Source of the DNA: a virus
Direction: 5' to 3' (one strand)
IMG/VR virus record: IMGVR_UViG_3300048921_000363
Span: 1 to 64,000 of that record
DNA length: 64,000 nt
Each line of letters begins with the position of its first letter. The stretch's first letter is position 1. Under the pieces are notes generated by a model that did no database searches, was not told where the DNA came from, and saw nothing but the letters and a program-made list of their open reading frames with translations. Both the position numbers and the translations under genes were made by a program. Shown here one piece after another: positions 43,981 through 52,352 of this stretch.

Positions 43981-44290
43981 CACAGCACAAAACCCGCTGC
44001 GCCTGCACCCGGCACCGGAGTCAGCCACCGTCGAACTGCTCTACCGCATCTTCGGCGACGTCCTGATCCCGCTCGACAAAGTGCGCGAACAGTACTTCCG
44101 CAACCTCAACGAGCAATCGTTCGTGGCCGAGATCAGCAGCGGCCGTATCCAGCTGCCCATCACCACGCTGGACACCAGCCGCAAGGCACCCAAGTACGCC
44201 CACATCCGGCACGTCGCCTCACTGATCGACATCCGCGCCTACAAGGCCGACGAAGACATGCAGCGGCAGCAGGAAGAAACAAACGAGTAA
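43973..44290 (+). CDS. PrtN-family pyocin activator
   Basis: 105 residues: LLYRIFGDVLIPLDKVREQYFRNLNEQSFVAEISSGRIQLPITTLD is the PrtN family pattern. In P. aeruginosa PrtN activates pyocin genes through P-box sites once PrtR is cleaved. Here it may activate early or lysis functions of the prophage. A second, shorter relative lies at 47416. Confidence 0.85.
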   Translation: MSNTAQNPLRLHPAPESATVELLYRIFGDVLIPLDKVREQYFRNLNEQSFVAEISSGRIQLPITTLDTSRKAPKYAHIRHVASLIDIRAYKADEDMQRQQEETNE

Positions 44291-44346
44291 CCCCAAAACC
44301 GAACGGCTGCAACCACCAGCCAATGACATCACCAGGAGCACACCAC

Positions 44347-44826
44347 ATGACAGAAGTTCAGATCTACGCACTGATAGCAATCATCCTAATGATTGCCGCC
44401 ATCTGCTGGCTCGCCTACCGGAATGGCTACAGCAACGGCCATGCCGATGGCCAATCACAAGGCTACAGCGAAGGCTATGACGTCGGCGGCTGCGTTGGGT
44501 ATCGCGATGGCGTCGACGAGGGGAAAGCGATTCAGCGCTCTGACGACTCGGTGGAGATCCGCAACCTGACGCACTCCCTCGAACAGGCTCAAGAACACCG
44601 CAAGAAACTGTTCGCACATTACGAACGCGCCTTGTCGGCATCGAAGCTCGGAGAGCCTGCACGCCAGACCCTACTGGAAATCGCCGAAAAACTGCGCATC
44701 GCTTCCGAAACATTCGCCGCCTTCCGCACCGGAAAAAAACTCGAACGCGACACACGCACCCTTCGCGACCAGGCACTCGCCATAGCAGCCCTGCTGGAAC
44801 CAGCAGACCAGGAGAGGGCCGCATGA
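44347..44826 (+). CDS. Small membrane-anchored phage protein
   Basis: 159 residues. An N-terminal membrane segment (IYALIAIILMIAAICWLAY) is followed by a run of Gly/Tyr-spaced repeats (NGYSNGHADGQSQGYSEGYDVG), then a coiled-coil region. No family recognised. It overlaps the next gene by 4 bp. Confidence 0.6.
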   Translation: MTEVQIYALIAIILMIAAICWLAYRNGYSNGHADGQSQGYSEGYDVGGCVGYRDGVDEGKAIQRSDDSVEIRNLTHSLEQAQEHRKKLFAHYERALSASKLGEPARQTLLEIAEKLRIASETFAAFRTGKKLERDTRTLRDQALAIAALLEPADQERAA

Positions 44827-45431
44827 GCCAGACCTGCCCCCAATCCAAAACCCACCGCAACCCGGCCTACACCCAAGTAGCGGCAGATGAACCAACGCGC
44901 AATCGAACTTCGGAGGAAAGCGGCATGCAAAAGGACCAGAACGACAACCAACCCACGACCGCTTTGCTCCGCAAGGAAACCAGCGTCGACGCATTAGAAA
45001 CAAGCAGCCTCTGCTGCGCAGCAGCAGGCATTATTGCATCTTCCAGCAGCACCGCTGAGGCACTTATACCCCACGAAAAGCTGCGCGAGGCAGCCACACC
45101 CAATGCAACGCTAACCGCTCAAAATCGCCCGCCCGCGCAGCTTGCTGTGGGGTATCCGCCCCCTGACAGCAACTCTGATAGTCCATCACAAGAAGCCGTC
45201 GACGAAGTGCAGATCGACGAGCGCGTCGAGTTCGAGAAAGAGTTCCCGATCCCTGAGGGCCTGAAGCACTGCGCCCAGCGAGGCACCTACATCACCGCAC
45301 CAGGTACGGAGACATCCGACTCTTTCGCCCGTGAGCATTACGCGTACCGGGCCGGCTTCGTAGCATGGAAGCGCAGAGCCTGGAAGCACGCCGCACTCGT
45401 TGGCCAACAAGCCGAAGGAGTCCGCACGTGA
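44823..45431 (+). CDS. Hypothetical early phage protein
   Basis: 202 residues. The first 120 look disordered (Ser/Thr/Pro-rich). The C-terminal 70 (EFEKEFPIPEGLKHCAQRGTYI ... AYRAGFVAWKRRAWKHA) are ordered and recur in Pseudomonas phages by recollection. Its end overlaps the methyltransferase start. Confidence 0.55.
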   Translation: MSQTCPQSKTHRNPAYTQVAADEPTRNRTSEESGMQKDQNDNQPTTALLRKETSVDALETSSLCCAAAGIIASSSSTAEALIPHEKLREAATPNATLTAQNRPPAQLAVGYPPPDSNSDSPSQEAVDEVQIDERVEFEKEFPIPEGLKHCAQRGTYITAPGTETSDSFAREHYAYRAGFVAWKRRAWKHAALVGQQAEGVRT

Positions 45432-47419
45432 TCAAGCGCACTTTCAAACACTTCCACATGTGCTGCGGGCTGGGCAGTGGTGCCGCAGGTTTTAGTGACT
45501 CCAAGCCTGCATTGGGTTCAGTACAAGCCGAATGGCGATGCTTGGGCGGTGTTGACGTCGACTCTGCTGGACTACGCGACTTTCAAATGATGACTGGCGT
45601 GCCAGGGACGTTGATGGATCTGTTTACCCGCGAGCAGTTCACTGCATTCCACGGTCAGGAACCGCCGTCTCACTGGAAAGAGGCCACCGCTGAAGATCTG
45701 CGCCGCGCTGCCGGCAACGAAGATCCGGACGCCGTGTTCATAAGCAGTCCGTGCAAAGGCGCCTCGGGGTTGTTGTCCGAGACGATGAGTCAGACGCCAA
45801 AGTACCAAGCCCTGAACGAACTGACGCTCCGCTGCGTGTGGCTGATGTGTGAGGCATGGAAGCATAACCCCGTCTCGCTGATCATCTTCGAGAACGTGCC
45901 ACGCTTGGCCACTCGCGGCCGACACCTTCTAGATCAGATCAACAAGCTGCTCAGTTTCTATGGATACGCGGTCGCTGAAACCACCCACGACTGCGGTGAG
46001 ATCGGTGGCCTGGCACAGAGCCGCAAGCGGTTCTTGCTGGTCGCAAGGCACGTCGAGAAAGTCCCAGCGTTCCTTTATCAGCCTGAAAAACGCAGCCTGC
46101 GAGCCGTCGGCGATGTGCTCAGCCGCATGCCGCTGGCGGGAGACATCGAACAGGCCGGACCGATGCATCGTGTGCCGGCACTGCAATGGAAGACATGGGT
46201 TCGACTGGCACTGGTAGAGGCCGGCAAAGATTGGCGCAGCCTTAGCCGATTCGCGATAGAGGATGGCCATCTACGCGACTTCGTGATCGTGCCCGAATAT
46301 CGCGCCGGCTATCTGGGAATAAACACCTGGACCGAAAACGCCGGCACCGTAGCCGGCAGATCCACACCTACCAATGGCAAGTTCTCAGTCGCCGACCCAA
46401 GGCCTACCAGCAAATTCGAATACACCCAATACGGCGTGCTGCCCTTCGATCGCCACTGCGGCGTCGTAACAGGGCAGCGAAGCCCAGGGCAAGGCACATT
46501 CAGCGTGGCCGACCCACGCATGACCGGTGGAAGTCACACCAATGTATTCCGCGTGATTAACAACGATCAAGCCGCTGGCACCGTAACCACCAGTCACGGT
46601 CCGAGCTCCGGTGGACAGGCAGTGGCAGACCCTCGACAGCCAACCAAGGGCTTCGGCAAATACCTAGTAACTGACTACACCAAACCAGCAGGCACCGTCA
46701 TCGCCGGGAGCACCACCGGGCAAGGCGCTTTTGCCGTAGCAGATCCTGCTTACAAGAACTGGCATAAAGGCGCCAGCACCCAAAAGTTACGCGTCACGCC
46801 ATGGGGCAAATCAGCCAGGACAGTGACCGGCTCGCAGCAGGTCGCCAGCGGTGCCCTCTCTATCGCGGACCCACGCCCAGGCATGTCTCGCAGCAAAGGC
46901 GACGCATACCTCACCGGTGGGCATTACGGCGTGGTCGATTGGAAAGATCCAGCCGGCGCCGTATCCGCCAGTGCATGCCATGACAATGGCAGATGGTCCG
47001 TTGCAGACCATCGAATGCCAGCCGCCAATGACCGACTCACCTGCATGATCGCCAGCCTCGACGGTACCTGGCATCGGCCTTTTACAACGCTGGAACTGGC
47101 CGCGCTGCAGTCGTTGTTTGATCCAGAGGAACATTGGTCTACTGATGCGCAGACAGTTCGTGACATTCAGATGATGCAGCACGCCCGCAAGATCGAGAAC
47201 GCGAGGTTCTTTCAACTGGACGGTATCAACGATGGCAGCCATCGCGAACGCATCGGCAACGCAGTGCCGCGTGCGGCAGCAAAAGCCATGGCCGACGTGT
47301 TCGGTATGACACTGCTACTGTCAGACGCTGGCGAGACGTTCATGCTCAGCAACGTATCAATCTGGGTTCAGCCGGTAGCCGTTGCCCTAAGCGCTTCCAT
47401 TCGGGAGGTTCAGGCATGA
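45428..47419 (+). CDS. C5-cytosine DNA methyltransferase with central VADPR repeats
   Basis: 663 residues from a GTG at 45428. The AdoMet motif I is HMCCGLGSGAAGF. Motif IV reads ISSPCKGAS instead of the usual PPCQxxS but keeps the catalytic Cys. Motif VI is FENVPRL, VIII is QSRKRFLLVA and X is IGNAVPRAAA. Between VIII and X lie about six degenerate 40-50-residue units, each ending in VADPR or a variant, a region that holds target recognition. No restriction partner is present. It probably modifies phage DNA to avoid host restriction. Confidence 0.9.
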   Translation: MIKRTFKHFHMCCGLGSGAAGFSDSKPALGSVQAEWRCLGGVDVDSAGLRDFQMMTGVPGTLMDLFTREQFTAFHGQEPPSHWKEATAEDLRRAAGNEDPDAVFISSPCKGASGLLSETMSQTPKYQALNELTLRCVWLMCEAWKHNPVSLIIFENVPRLATRGRHLLDQINKLLSFYGYAVAETTHDCGEIGGLAQSRKRFLLVARHVEKVPAFLYQPEKRSLRAVGDVLSRMPLAGDIEQAGPMHRVPALQWKTWVRLALVEAGKDWRSLSRFAIEDGHLRDFVIVPEYRAGYLGINTWTENAGTVAGRSTPTNGKFSVADPRPTSKFEYTQYGVLPFDRHCGVVTGQRSPGQGTFSVADPRMTGGSHTNVFRVINNDQAAGTVTTSHGPSSGGQAVADPRQPTKGFGKYLVTDYTKPAGTVIAGSTTGQGAFAVADPAYKNWHKGASTQKLRVTPWGKSARTVTGSQQVASGALSIADPRPGMSRSKGDAYLTGGHYGVVDWKDPAGAVSASACHDNGRWSVADHRMPAANDRLTCMIASLDGTWHRPFTTLELAALQSLFDPEEHWSTDAQTVRDIQMMQHARKIENARFFQLDGINDGSHRERIGNAVPRAAAKAMADVFGMTLLLSDAGETFMLSNVSIWVQPVAVALSASIREVQA

Positions 47420-47685
47420 ACACTTTGTTCTTACTCATGGCTCAATACGACGGACAGGCAGTTATCCCACTTGATCGCGTCTGCGCGGATTACATGCATT
47501 TAACAGTGGAAAAATTTAAGCGCAAACAACTAGATGGCGAAATAGATATACCCGTTGTTCGCTTGGGCGCTAACAGTCAAAAGGCAGCGTTAGGAATTCA
47601 CCTTAAGGATCTGGCGGACTACATAGATAGACAAAGGGAAAAAGCAGCCAAAGAGCAAAATTTACTAATGGGCCGTGCTGCATGA
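47416..47685 (+). CDS. Second PrtN-family protein
   Basis: 89 residues: LFLLMAQYDGQAVIPLDRVCADYMHLTVEKFKRKQLDGEIDIPVVRL matches the PrtN pattern, including the IPLD box. It overlaps the methyltransferase by 4 bp and ends at a strong terminator, so it is the last gene of the rightward early operon. It is more AT-rich than the first copy. Confidence 0.8.
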   Translation: MNTLFLLMAQYDGQAVIPLDRVCADYMHLTVEKFKRKQLDGEIDIPVVRLGANSQKAALGIHLKDLADYIDRQREKAAKEQNLLMGRAA

Positions 47686-47711
47686 AAAAAGGGGCTGACG
47701 CCCCTTTTTTT
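47685..47711. terminator. Bidirectional terminator
   Basis: An A run, GGGGC-TGAC-GCCCC hairpin, and T run. It can end both the rightward operon and the leftward DUF3892 gene. Confidence 0.85.
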
Positions 47712-48015
47712 AAAGTTTGAATTCTTTCAACTCGCCCAAATTGTCTTTGACCTGACCATTACGGTCGGTCGAAAGAAAACTCTCTCCGACCACATGAATA
47801 CGCTCCCCACCGTTCCACACTTTCGTATCTGTATTCCACACAGCAGTTCGAAAATTCGCGGTTTCCGTCGTAATCAAATTCGCAACGAACTCTCTGCTGC
47901 TGACCATAGCGGCCCCGACTGTCAACTCAGCGCGATTCCGATGGCGCACATGCACATGGGTAATGTGGGATTTTTTTTCATCGTATCGAACTGCGGTTAC
48001 ATAATAATCCGTCAT
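47710..48015 (-). CDS. DUF3892 family protein
   Basis: 101 residues. DYYVTAVRYDEKKSHITHVHVRH is the DUF3892 start, a small fold of unknown role. The ATG at 48015 is favoured by AGGGA spacing. It sits alone between the early operon and the integrase. Confidence 0.75.
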   Translation of the reverse strand: MTDYYVTAVRYDEKKSHITHVHVRHRNRAELTVGAAMVSSREFVANLITTETANFRTAVWNTDTKVWNGGERIHVVGESFLSTDRNGQVKDNLGELKEFKL

Positions 48016-48078
48016 TTCCATTCCCTAAATTTAAGAACAACACGGCGATTTGATAGTAGTGGCGATGTAAAATCAACC

Positions 48079-49197
48079 CTAAGTGCCATCACCTATCAAT
48101 TCCCTAAATTCATTTAACCTCAGCATCCACAACCAGCCACTATACCGATCTCCTCGCCCGCGGAGATGCGTATACCTCCGCAGCGAGTTCCAGTCCCGGT
48201 GTCCTGAGACACTAGACACTCTAGGAATGTCCCAGTCCATTTCGAAAAGCCGGCTAACCCCCTCGTGTCTAAGGTCATGGAAGTGTAAATCCTCAATACC
48301 AAGCATCGGGCACGCCCGCGTGAAAGCAGCCGAAACCGACCTAGCGTTGTAAGGGAAGATCTCCCGCTCGACCTTGGGCATGCTCTGCAGAATGGCCCAA
48401 GCCTCATCAGGCAGATAACACCACACATCATTACCAATCTTTTGCCCGGGGTTCTTCATATCGCGCACCAGGACCGACTGCCGAGACTCATCGAGATCAT
48501 CCCAACGGATACGCGTAATTTCCTCCTGTCGGCGCGTCGAAAAAAGCGCAAAGGCGATCACCTTCGGCATGTCGATCTGAGCTTTACGACGTTCCTGCAT
48601 TTCGAAGAAATGCGCCATGAGCTTGTCCAGCTCATCAAGCGTCGGCCGGCGATTACGCTCTCTGCTCTTGCTCACCATACCTAGCTTGCGCAACACCTTC
48701 CTGGCATCAGACATGGCCAGCGGATCCACCTCATAGCCCCAAGCTGGACGCGCCACAGACAACACCGCCCCCAAGTGTGAGAGATCATTTCCGACCGTTT
48801 GCGCCTGAACGCCGCCGCCCTCTTTACTCATCCGCCATTGTGCGAACTCCACCAGCTTCTGGCTGGTCAGAGCCGAGTCCTCAAGGTCGCCCAGCCAAGT
48901 ATGCTTGATCGCTTTCAAGGTGGCGTTCTTGGTCTTGCCCAGCGGCCGGATTTTCTCGTACTCGTCCAGGTACTGCTCGATCATCTTCCTGATCGTCACA
49001 CCCTTACGGTTTGCGCGCTCAATCGCACCAGGCTCAGCCAGCTCCGTCTCACGCCGTTTGATCCAAGCCTGGGCGACCTGCTTTCGGTCGAAGGTTTGGC
49101 TTTCCTGATAAACTGAGCGCCCGTCCCGATTGATCCGTATCTGCGCTGTGTAGGCCGTAGAGTTGTCCTTGCGCTTGCGTGATGTGATCGTGCCCAT
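48079..49197 (-). CDS. int: Tyrosine integrase, dusA-targeting type
   Basis: 372 residues. Arg in STRRQEEITRIRW, the HDLRHEGVSRLFE box and GHRDWNSLRRYTHL with the nucleophilic Tyr form the catalytic set. The N-terminal part holds an arm-binding domain. The gene is beside the dusA fragment and divergent from it, as in dusA-associated islands. The decayed copy at 4887-5262 is its homologue. It would catalyse integration and excision of element B at the PMMDW codons of dusA. Confidence 0.95.
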   Translation of the reverse strand: MGTITSRKRKDNSTAYTAQIRINRDGRSVYQESQTFDRKQVAQAWIKRRETELAEPGAIERANRKGVTIRKMIEQYLDEYEKIRPLGKTKNATLKAIKHTWLGDLEDSALTSQKLVEFAQWRMSKEGGGVQAQTVGNDLSHLGAVLSVARPAWGYEVDPLAMSDARKVLRKLGMVSKSRERNRRPTLDELDKLMAHFFEMQERRKAQIDMPKVIAFALFSTRRQEEITRIRWDDLDESRQSVLVRDMKNPGQKIGNDVWCYLPDEAWAILQSMPKVEREIFPYNARSVSAAFTRACPMLGIEDLHFHDLRHEGVSRLFEMDWDIPRVSSVSGHRDWNSLRRYTHLRGRGDRYSGWLWMLRLNEFRELIGDGT

Positions 49198-49299
49198 TTC
49201 CAGTTGCTACATTGCCGAATTCGCTTGCTACATTGTAGCAACCGACTTCAGAAAACAAGGGAAAATGGGTAAAAACCGCTGTATAAAAGATCAGTATTA

Positions 49300-49401
49300 A
49301 TGAATTTCGAAAAACCTGAAGCGCCCGCAAATACTAGCCCTGCCCGTTCCGAGCCGTCTCGCCGCTTCAGTGTGGCCCCGATGATGGATTGGCACGGCTA
49401 A
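49300..49401 (+). pseudogene. dusA: Displaced dusA N-terminal fragment (junction of elements B and C)
   Basis: An ATG opens a 33-residue frame, MNFEKPEAPANTSPARSEP followed by SRRFSVAPMMDW, then HG and a stop. The SRRFSVAPMMDW part is the DusA N terminus. No continuation of dusA follows, so another element must be inserted here. The first 20 residues differ from the copy at 5382, consistent with each element bringing its own 5' end. Confidence 0.85.
49378..49392 (+). repeat. Attachment-site core, right copy
   Basis: Identical to 5436-5450 over 15 bp and in the same reading frame of dusA. It marks the boundary between elements B and C. Confidence 0.8.
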
Positions 49402-50300
49402 TCCTGTAGGCCGCTAAACCTCTGGCCTCCAGCCTCATCAAGAAGCGCGCGTACCATTTTCGTACCACCCCCACTCTCTTTTTTCTGCCCAGGCGGGAAG
49501 CGGCGCTCCTCTCGCATCGTCGTTACGCTCGCCTGTCGCTCCAATCCAAAGCACTTCCTACAAGCGTTTCCGTCGCGGGCAAAACGATCTGCGTCCAAGT
49601 GTCTCTTCGTCATCTGCATGAGTGAGTGGCGAGGCGATCGGCTGTACCGCCTGATAGGTAATGTTCTTTTTTCGGGAAAGGCATCGGAAAAAGGTAATTT
49701 TGGTAAGTCGAACGGTCAATCTGGCTGAGAGCCTTGATTTTACTGGGCTGCAAAGGATTGGCATGAAGTAATTTTTGAGTAATGTAGAAGTAAGGTAATT
49801 ACCTTTTAAGGAAGTAATATTTGTTTTTTTGCATCGCTTATAAATCAACCACTTACAGCCACATTACCTTTTTCATTACTCAAAATTACCTTCTGAAGTA
49901 ACCCGGCAAAGCCAATGAATCCGGGGCTTTCACCGGTGTTCCAATATTCGAATTACCACATTACTTTTTTCCGATGGCGTTCCTGAAAAAGACGCACCGA
50001 ATAGTTTCATCTACCTGCCTTCCGCTTCACCTGATCCGCCCTGTCAGACACCCGCCCTTCGCAGGGATCCGCAGGCTTTTTCACCTTCGACGTCACTGCT
50101 ACAGCGCCCGGCTGTGGGGGCGCTTGGCTAGGTGCAGGACTGCGGAAAAAAAGACCCATTTAGCCCGCAGGCGAGGTGGGGGGACGACGGCGCGCGCCAG
50201 GTGAGAACGGGCATCTTTTAAATGGCTTGTAGCACGCCAAAGCCCCGCATCGAGTAGCAGCTCGTCGCCTCCTGCTCGCGTCTATTTTTCAGCTCACTTA
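49402..50300. other. Gene-poor left end of element C with RGTAAT repeat array
   Basis: No convincing gene in about 900 bp. Between 49657 and 49965 about twelve copies of (G/A)GTAAT occur in both orientations, including the palindrome GGTAATTACC at 49794-49803. The density is far above chance. This resembles iterons of a replication origin or sites of an AT-hook-like regulator, but no replication gene is adjacent. Confidence 0.55.
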
Positions 50301-50316
50301 CTGTACAAACATCCAG
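50301..50316. promoter_or_regulatory. Candidate LexA box (one mismatch)
   Basis: CTGT-N8-CCAG, one base from CTGT-N8-ACAG, starting 39 bp before the next start codon. A second palindromic GTACATGTAC lies just after it. Confidence 0.5.
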
Positions 50317-50339
50317 TACATGTACAGCGATTGAAATAT

Positions 50340-51065
50340 ATGAACTTCAACCAGGCCAAGGTGCTAAGACTCAAGGGTTGGCGCGCCACGCTAGACGACC
50401 AGGACTTTCGTATGCAGAACCCGGAGGCACACCGGGAAACGCTTCATCAAATGGCTGCTGCCCTGCATAACGAGGGATTGATCGACCAGCTTGAGCAGTT
50501 CGATATGAACGAGATGGCGGATGCCGCCTACTGGCATTCTGTCGAGGAGCTTCAAAACTCGCCGGGCCAGTACCGCGGAGCTTCGACCTACGATGTCGTG
50601 CAAGTCGACAACGGAAGGCTGCTTGGCAATATCAGCAGGTCGATCTTCAACTTCGAAAGCGACGAACCACGCGGCGCCTCCTTTCCTTACGACGGCAAGG
50701 TTTACTCTGGCGCGGACGGGGTGCGGCTGACCTTGGAGCTTTCTCGGAAGATTGGGACTATCTCGGGCCTGATGCTGGAACTGAATGGGCGCCGGTACCA
50801 ACTGGTTGAAACCGAACGGGTCGTTCGTGGGGTTGATTACAAGCCAATGGATGATCCAGACGCTTACCGCGCTCTCGTTGATGCGGCTCAAGTAGCCCAG
50901 GAAGAGCGCGACCTGCACGCATTTGAAAGGGTGCGCCCTCACATCGAATCGGCAGCTTTCTGTATGTGTCCGACCTGCCTCGATCGCTTCGATGCGCGTG
51001 AGGACTGCCCAACCTGCATCGGAAAAGGTTTTGTGACGAAGCCGGCGCCAGCGGGTCTACGCTGA
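50340..51065 (+). CDS. Hypothetical protein with C-terminal zinc motif, SOS-linked
   Basis: 241 residues from the ATG at 50340. The C terminus has CMCPTCLDRFDAREDCPTCIGKG, a pair of CxxC knuckles like DnaJ zinc fingers. The rest (NFNQAKVLRLKGWRATLDDQDF) is not a family I can name. It lies 22 bp before the SRAP gene and after a LexA-like box, so both are probably one SOS-type operon. Confidence 0.6.
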   Translation: MNFNQAKVLRLKGWRATLDDQDFRMQNPEAHRETLHQMAAALHNEGLIDQLEQFDMNEMADAAYWHSVEELQNSPGQYRGASTYDVVQVDNGRLLGNISRSIFNFESDEPRGASFPYDGKVYSGADGVRLTLELSRKIGTISGLMLELNGRRYQLVETERVVRGVDYKPMDDPDAYRALVDAAQVAQEERDLHAFERVRPHIESAAFCMCPTCLDRFDAREDCPTCIGKGFVTKPAPAGLR

Positions 51066-51087
51066 AAGCTCACGCGAGGAACGGGCA

Positions 51088-51801
51088 ATGTGTGGACGAC
51101 TCTCCCAATACAGCGGCATTCACGACTTCGTGGCGGCGCTGAGTATGCCGAATGCCCTGATCAACTCGACCGGGGAGCAGCCTTTCGAGCAGTACAACGC
51201 CGCGCCGACTGCCCAACTCGCCCTTTTTCACCAGGAAGGCCAATTCCTGTACGCCGACAGGGTTCGGTGGGGATGGCGCCCCCACTGGGCAAAAGATCGG
51301 GCTGCACCGATCAACGCCAGGGTCGAGAAAGTCGCCCACGGCCCATTCTTCCGCACGATCTGGCCGCACCGGGCGATCATCGCGATCAACAACTGGTTCG
51401 AGTGGGTCGACGAAGGCGGGCCGAAGAAGCAGCCCTATCTGATCAGGCATTGCGACCAATCACCGATCCTGTGTGCCGCAATTGGCCAATACCCGAATGA
51501 GGAACACGGCCCGAGCGAGCATGACGGCTTCGTGATCATCACCGCGGACAGCGCTGGTGGCATGGTTGATATCCATGATCGGCGGCCGGTCTCTTTATCG
51601 CCTGAACTCGCCCGAGAATGGCTGGATCCGGCCACACCGAAAGAACGCGCCGAGCAGATCGCGCTTCATCAGGGGGAGGTGACAGAAGCCTTCGAGTGGT
51701 TCAAGGTTGATCGGGCAGTGGGAAATGTCAGAAATCAAGGGCCTGACTTGATCAGTCCTTTTGGTACGATTGAAACTGGGGACGAGAAAAGCAGTGGATG
51801 A
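51088..51801 (+). CDS. SOS response-associated peptidase (SRAP, YedK/HMCES-like)
   Basis: 237 residues. Cys2 (MCGRLSQY) is the residue that forms a DNA-protein crosslink with abasic sites. NNWFEWVD carries the conserved Glu and DIHDRRPV the catalytic His. SRAP proteins shield abasic sites in single-stranded DNA. Here the gene is phage-borne and paired with a zinc-motif protein. Confidence 0.92.
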   Translation: MCGRLSQYSGIHDFVAALSMPNALINSTGEQPFEQYNAAPTAQLALFHQEGQFLYADRVRWGWRPHWAKDRAAPINARVEKVAHGPFFRTIWPHRAIIAINNWFEWVDEGGPKKQPYLIRHCDQSPILCAAIGQYPNEEHGPSEHDGFVIITADSAGGMVDIHDRRPVSLSPELAREWLDPATPKERAEQIALHQGEVTEAFEWFKVDRAVGNVRNQGPDLISPFGTIETGDEKSSG

Positions 51802-51923
51802 TAGCTCCAATTGCTTTGTCGTTAGCCCGACTCGAACAAGCGTTGATCTTGACCTGGCACAGGGAAGAAGCGTGAAAGTAGAGTCACTATGTAGGCTATG
51901 AGTGCCACTTAAGGAGAAGAAAG

Positions 51924-52307
51924 ATGGGCCAGGAAAATTTTCACGCCAGCGTTCAGTACGGTGATTTTAAAGGTACAGCAGCTGCTGATCGCCGCGATCA
52001 AGACAGCATTTCTCGGTACCTTGAAAAAGAAGGCTTGATAAACCAAGGGGAATTCTTGGTTGGGATTGAGGCATACACCTCAGAGGTGTCGGGCAAGCCC
52101 CAAGTCACCGACGTAAGCGTTACTGCTCTTGTAACAAAGTACGAAGGGTATGATGATGTGCAGGCGGCTGTGGATTCCGGTAATCCACTCAAAGTTCGCA
52201 AAATTGAATTTGATCTGCCTCTGGTAGATTTCTTCAGCCTCTTCAAACGATTTCATATCACTATCTCTAGTCATGGAATGATTGATCAACGCGACATCAT
52301 TTTTTGA
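51924..52307 (+). CDS. Hypothetical protein before the portal gene
   Basis: 127 residues, soluble, with FHASVQYGDFKGTAAADRRDQDSISRYLEKEGLI. The ATG has AAGGAGAA upstream. Function unknown. It sits next to the portal gene, a frequent cargo or defence site in P2-like prophages. Confidence 0.6.
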   Translation: MGQENFHASVQYGDFKGTAAADRRDQDSISRYLEKEGLINQGEFLVGIEAYTSEVSGKPQVTDVSVTALVTKYEGYDDVQAAVDSGNPLKVRKIEFDLPLVDFFSLFKRFHITISSHGMIDQRDIIF

Positions 52308-52329
52308 CGACTGAGAGCAAAGGTATTGT

Positions 52330-52352
52330 GCCCCGAGCTAACTAGTCGGGGC
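52330..52352. terminator. Hairpin between converging gene ends
   Basis: GCCCCGA (52330-52336) pairs perfectly with 52346-52352, with a 9-nt loop. The gpQ stop lies in it. No clear T run, so terminator strength is uncertain. Confidence 0.4.
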
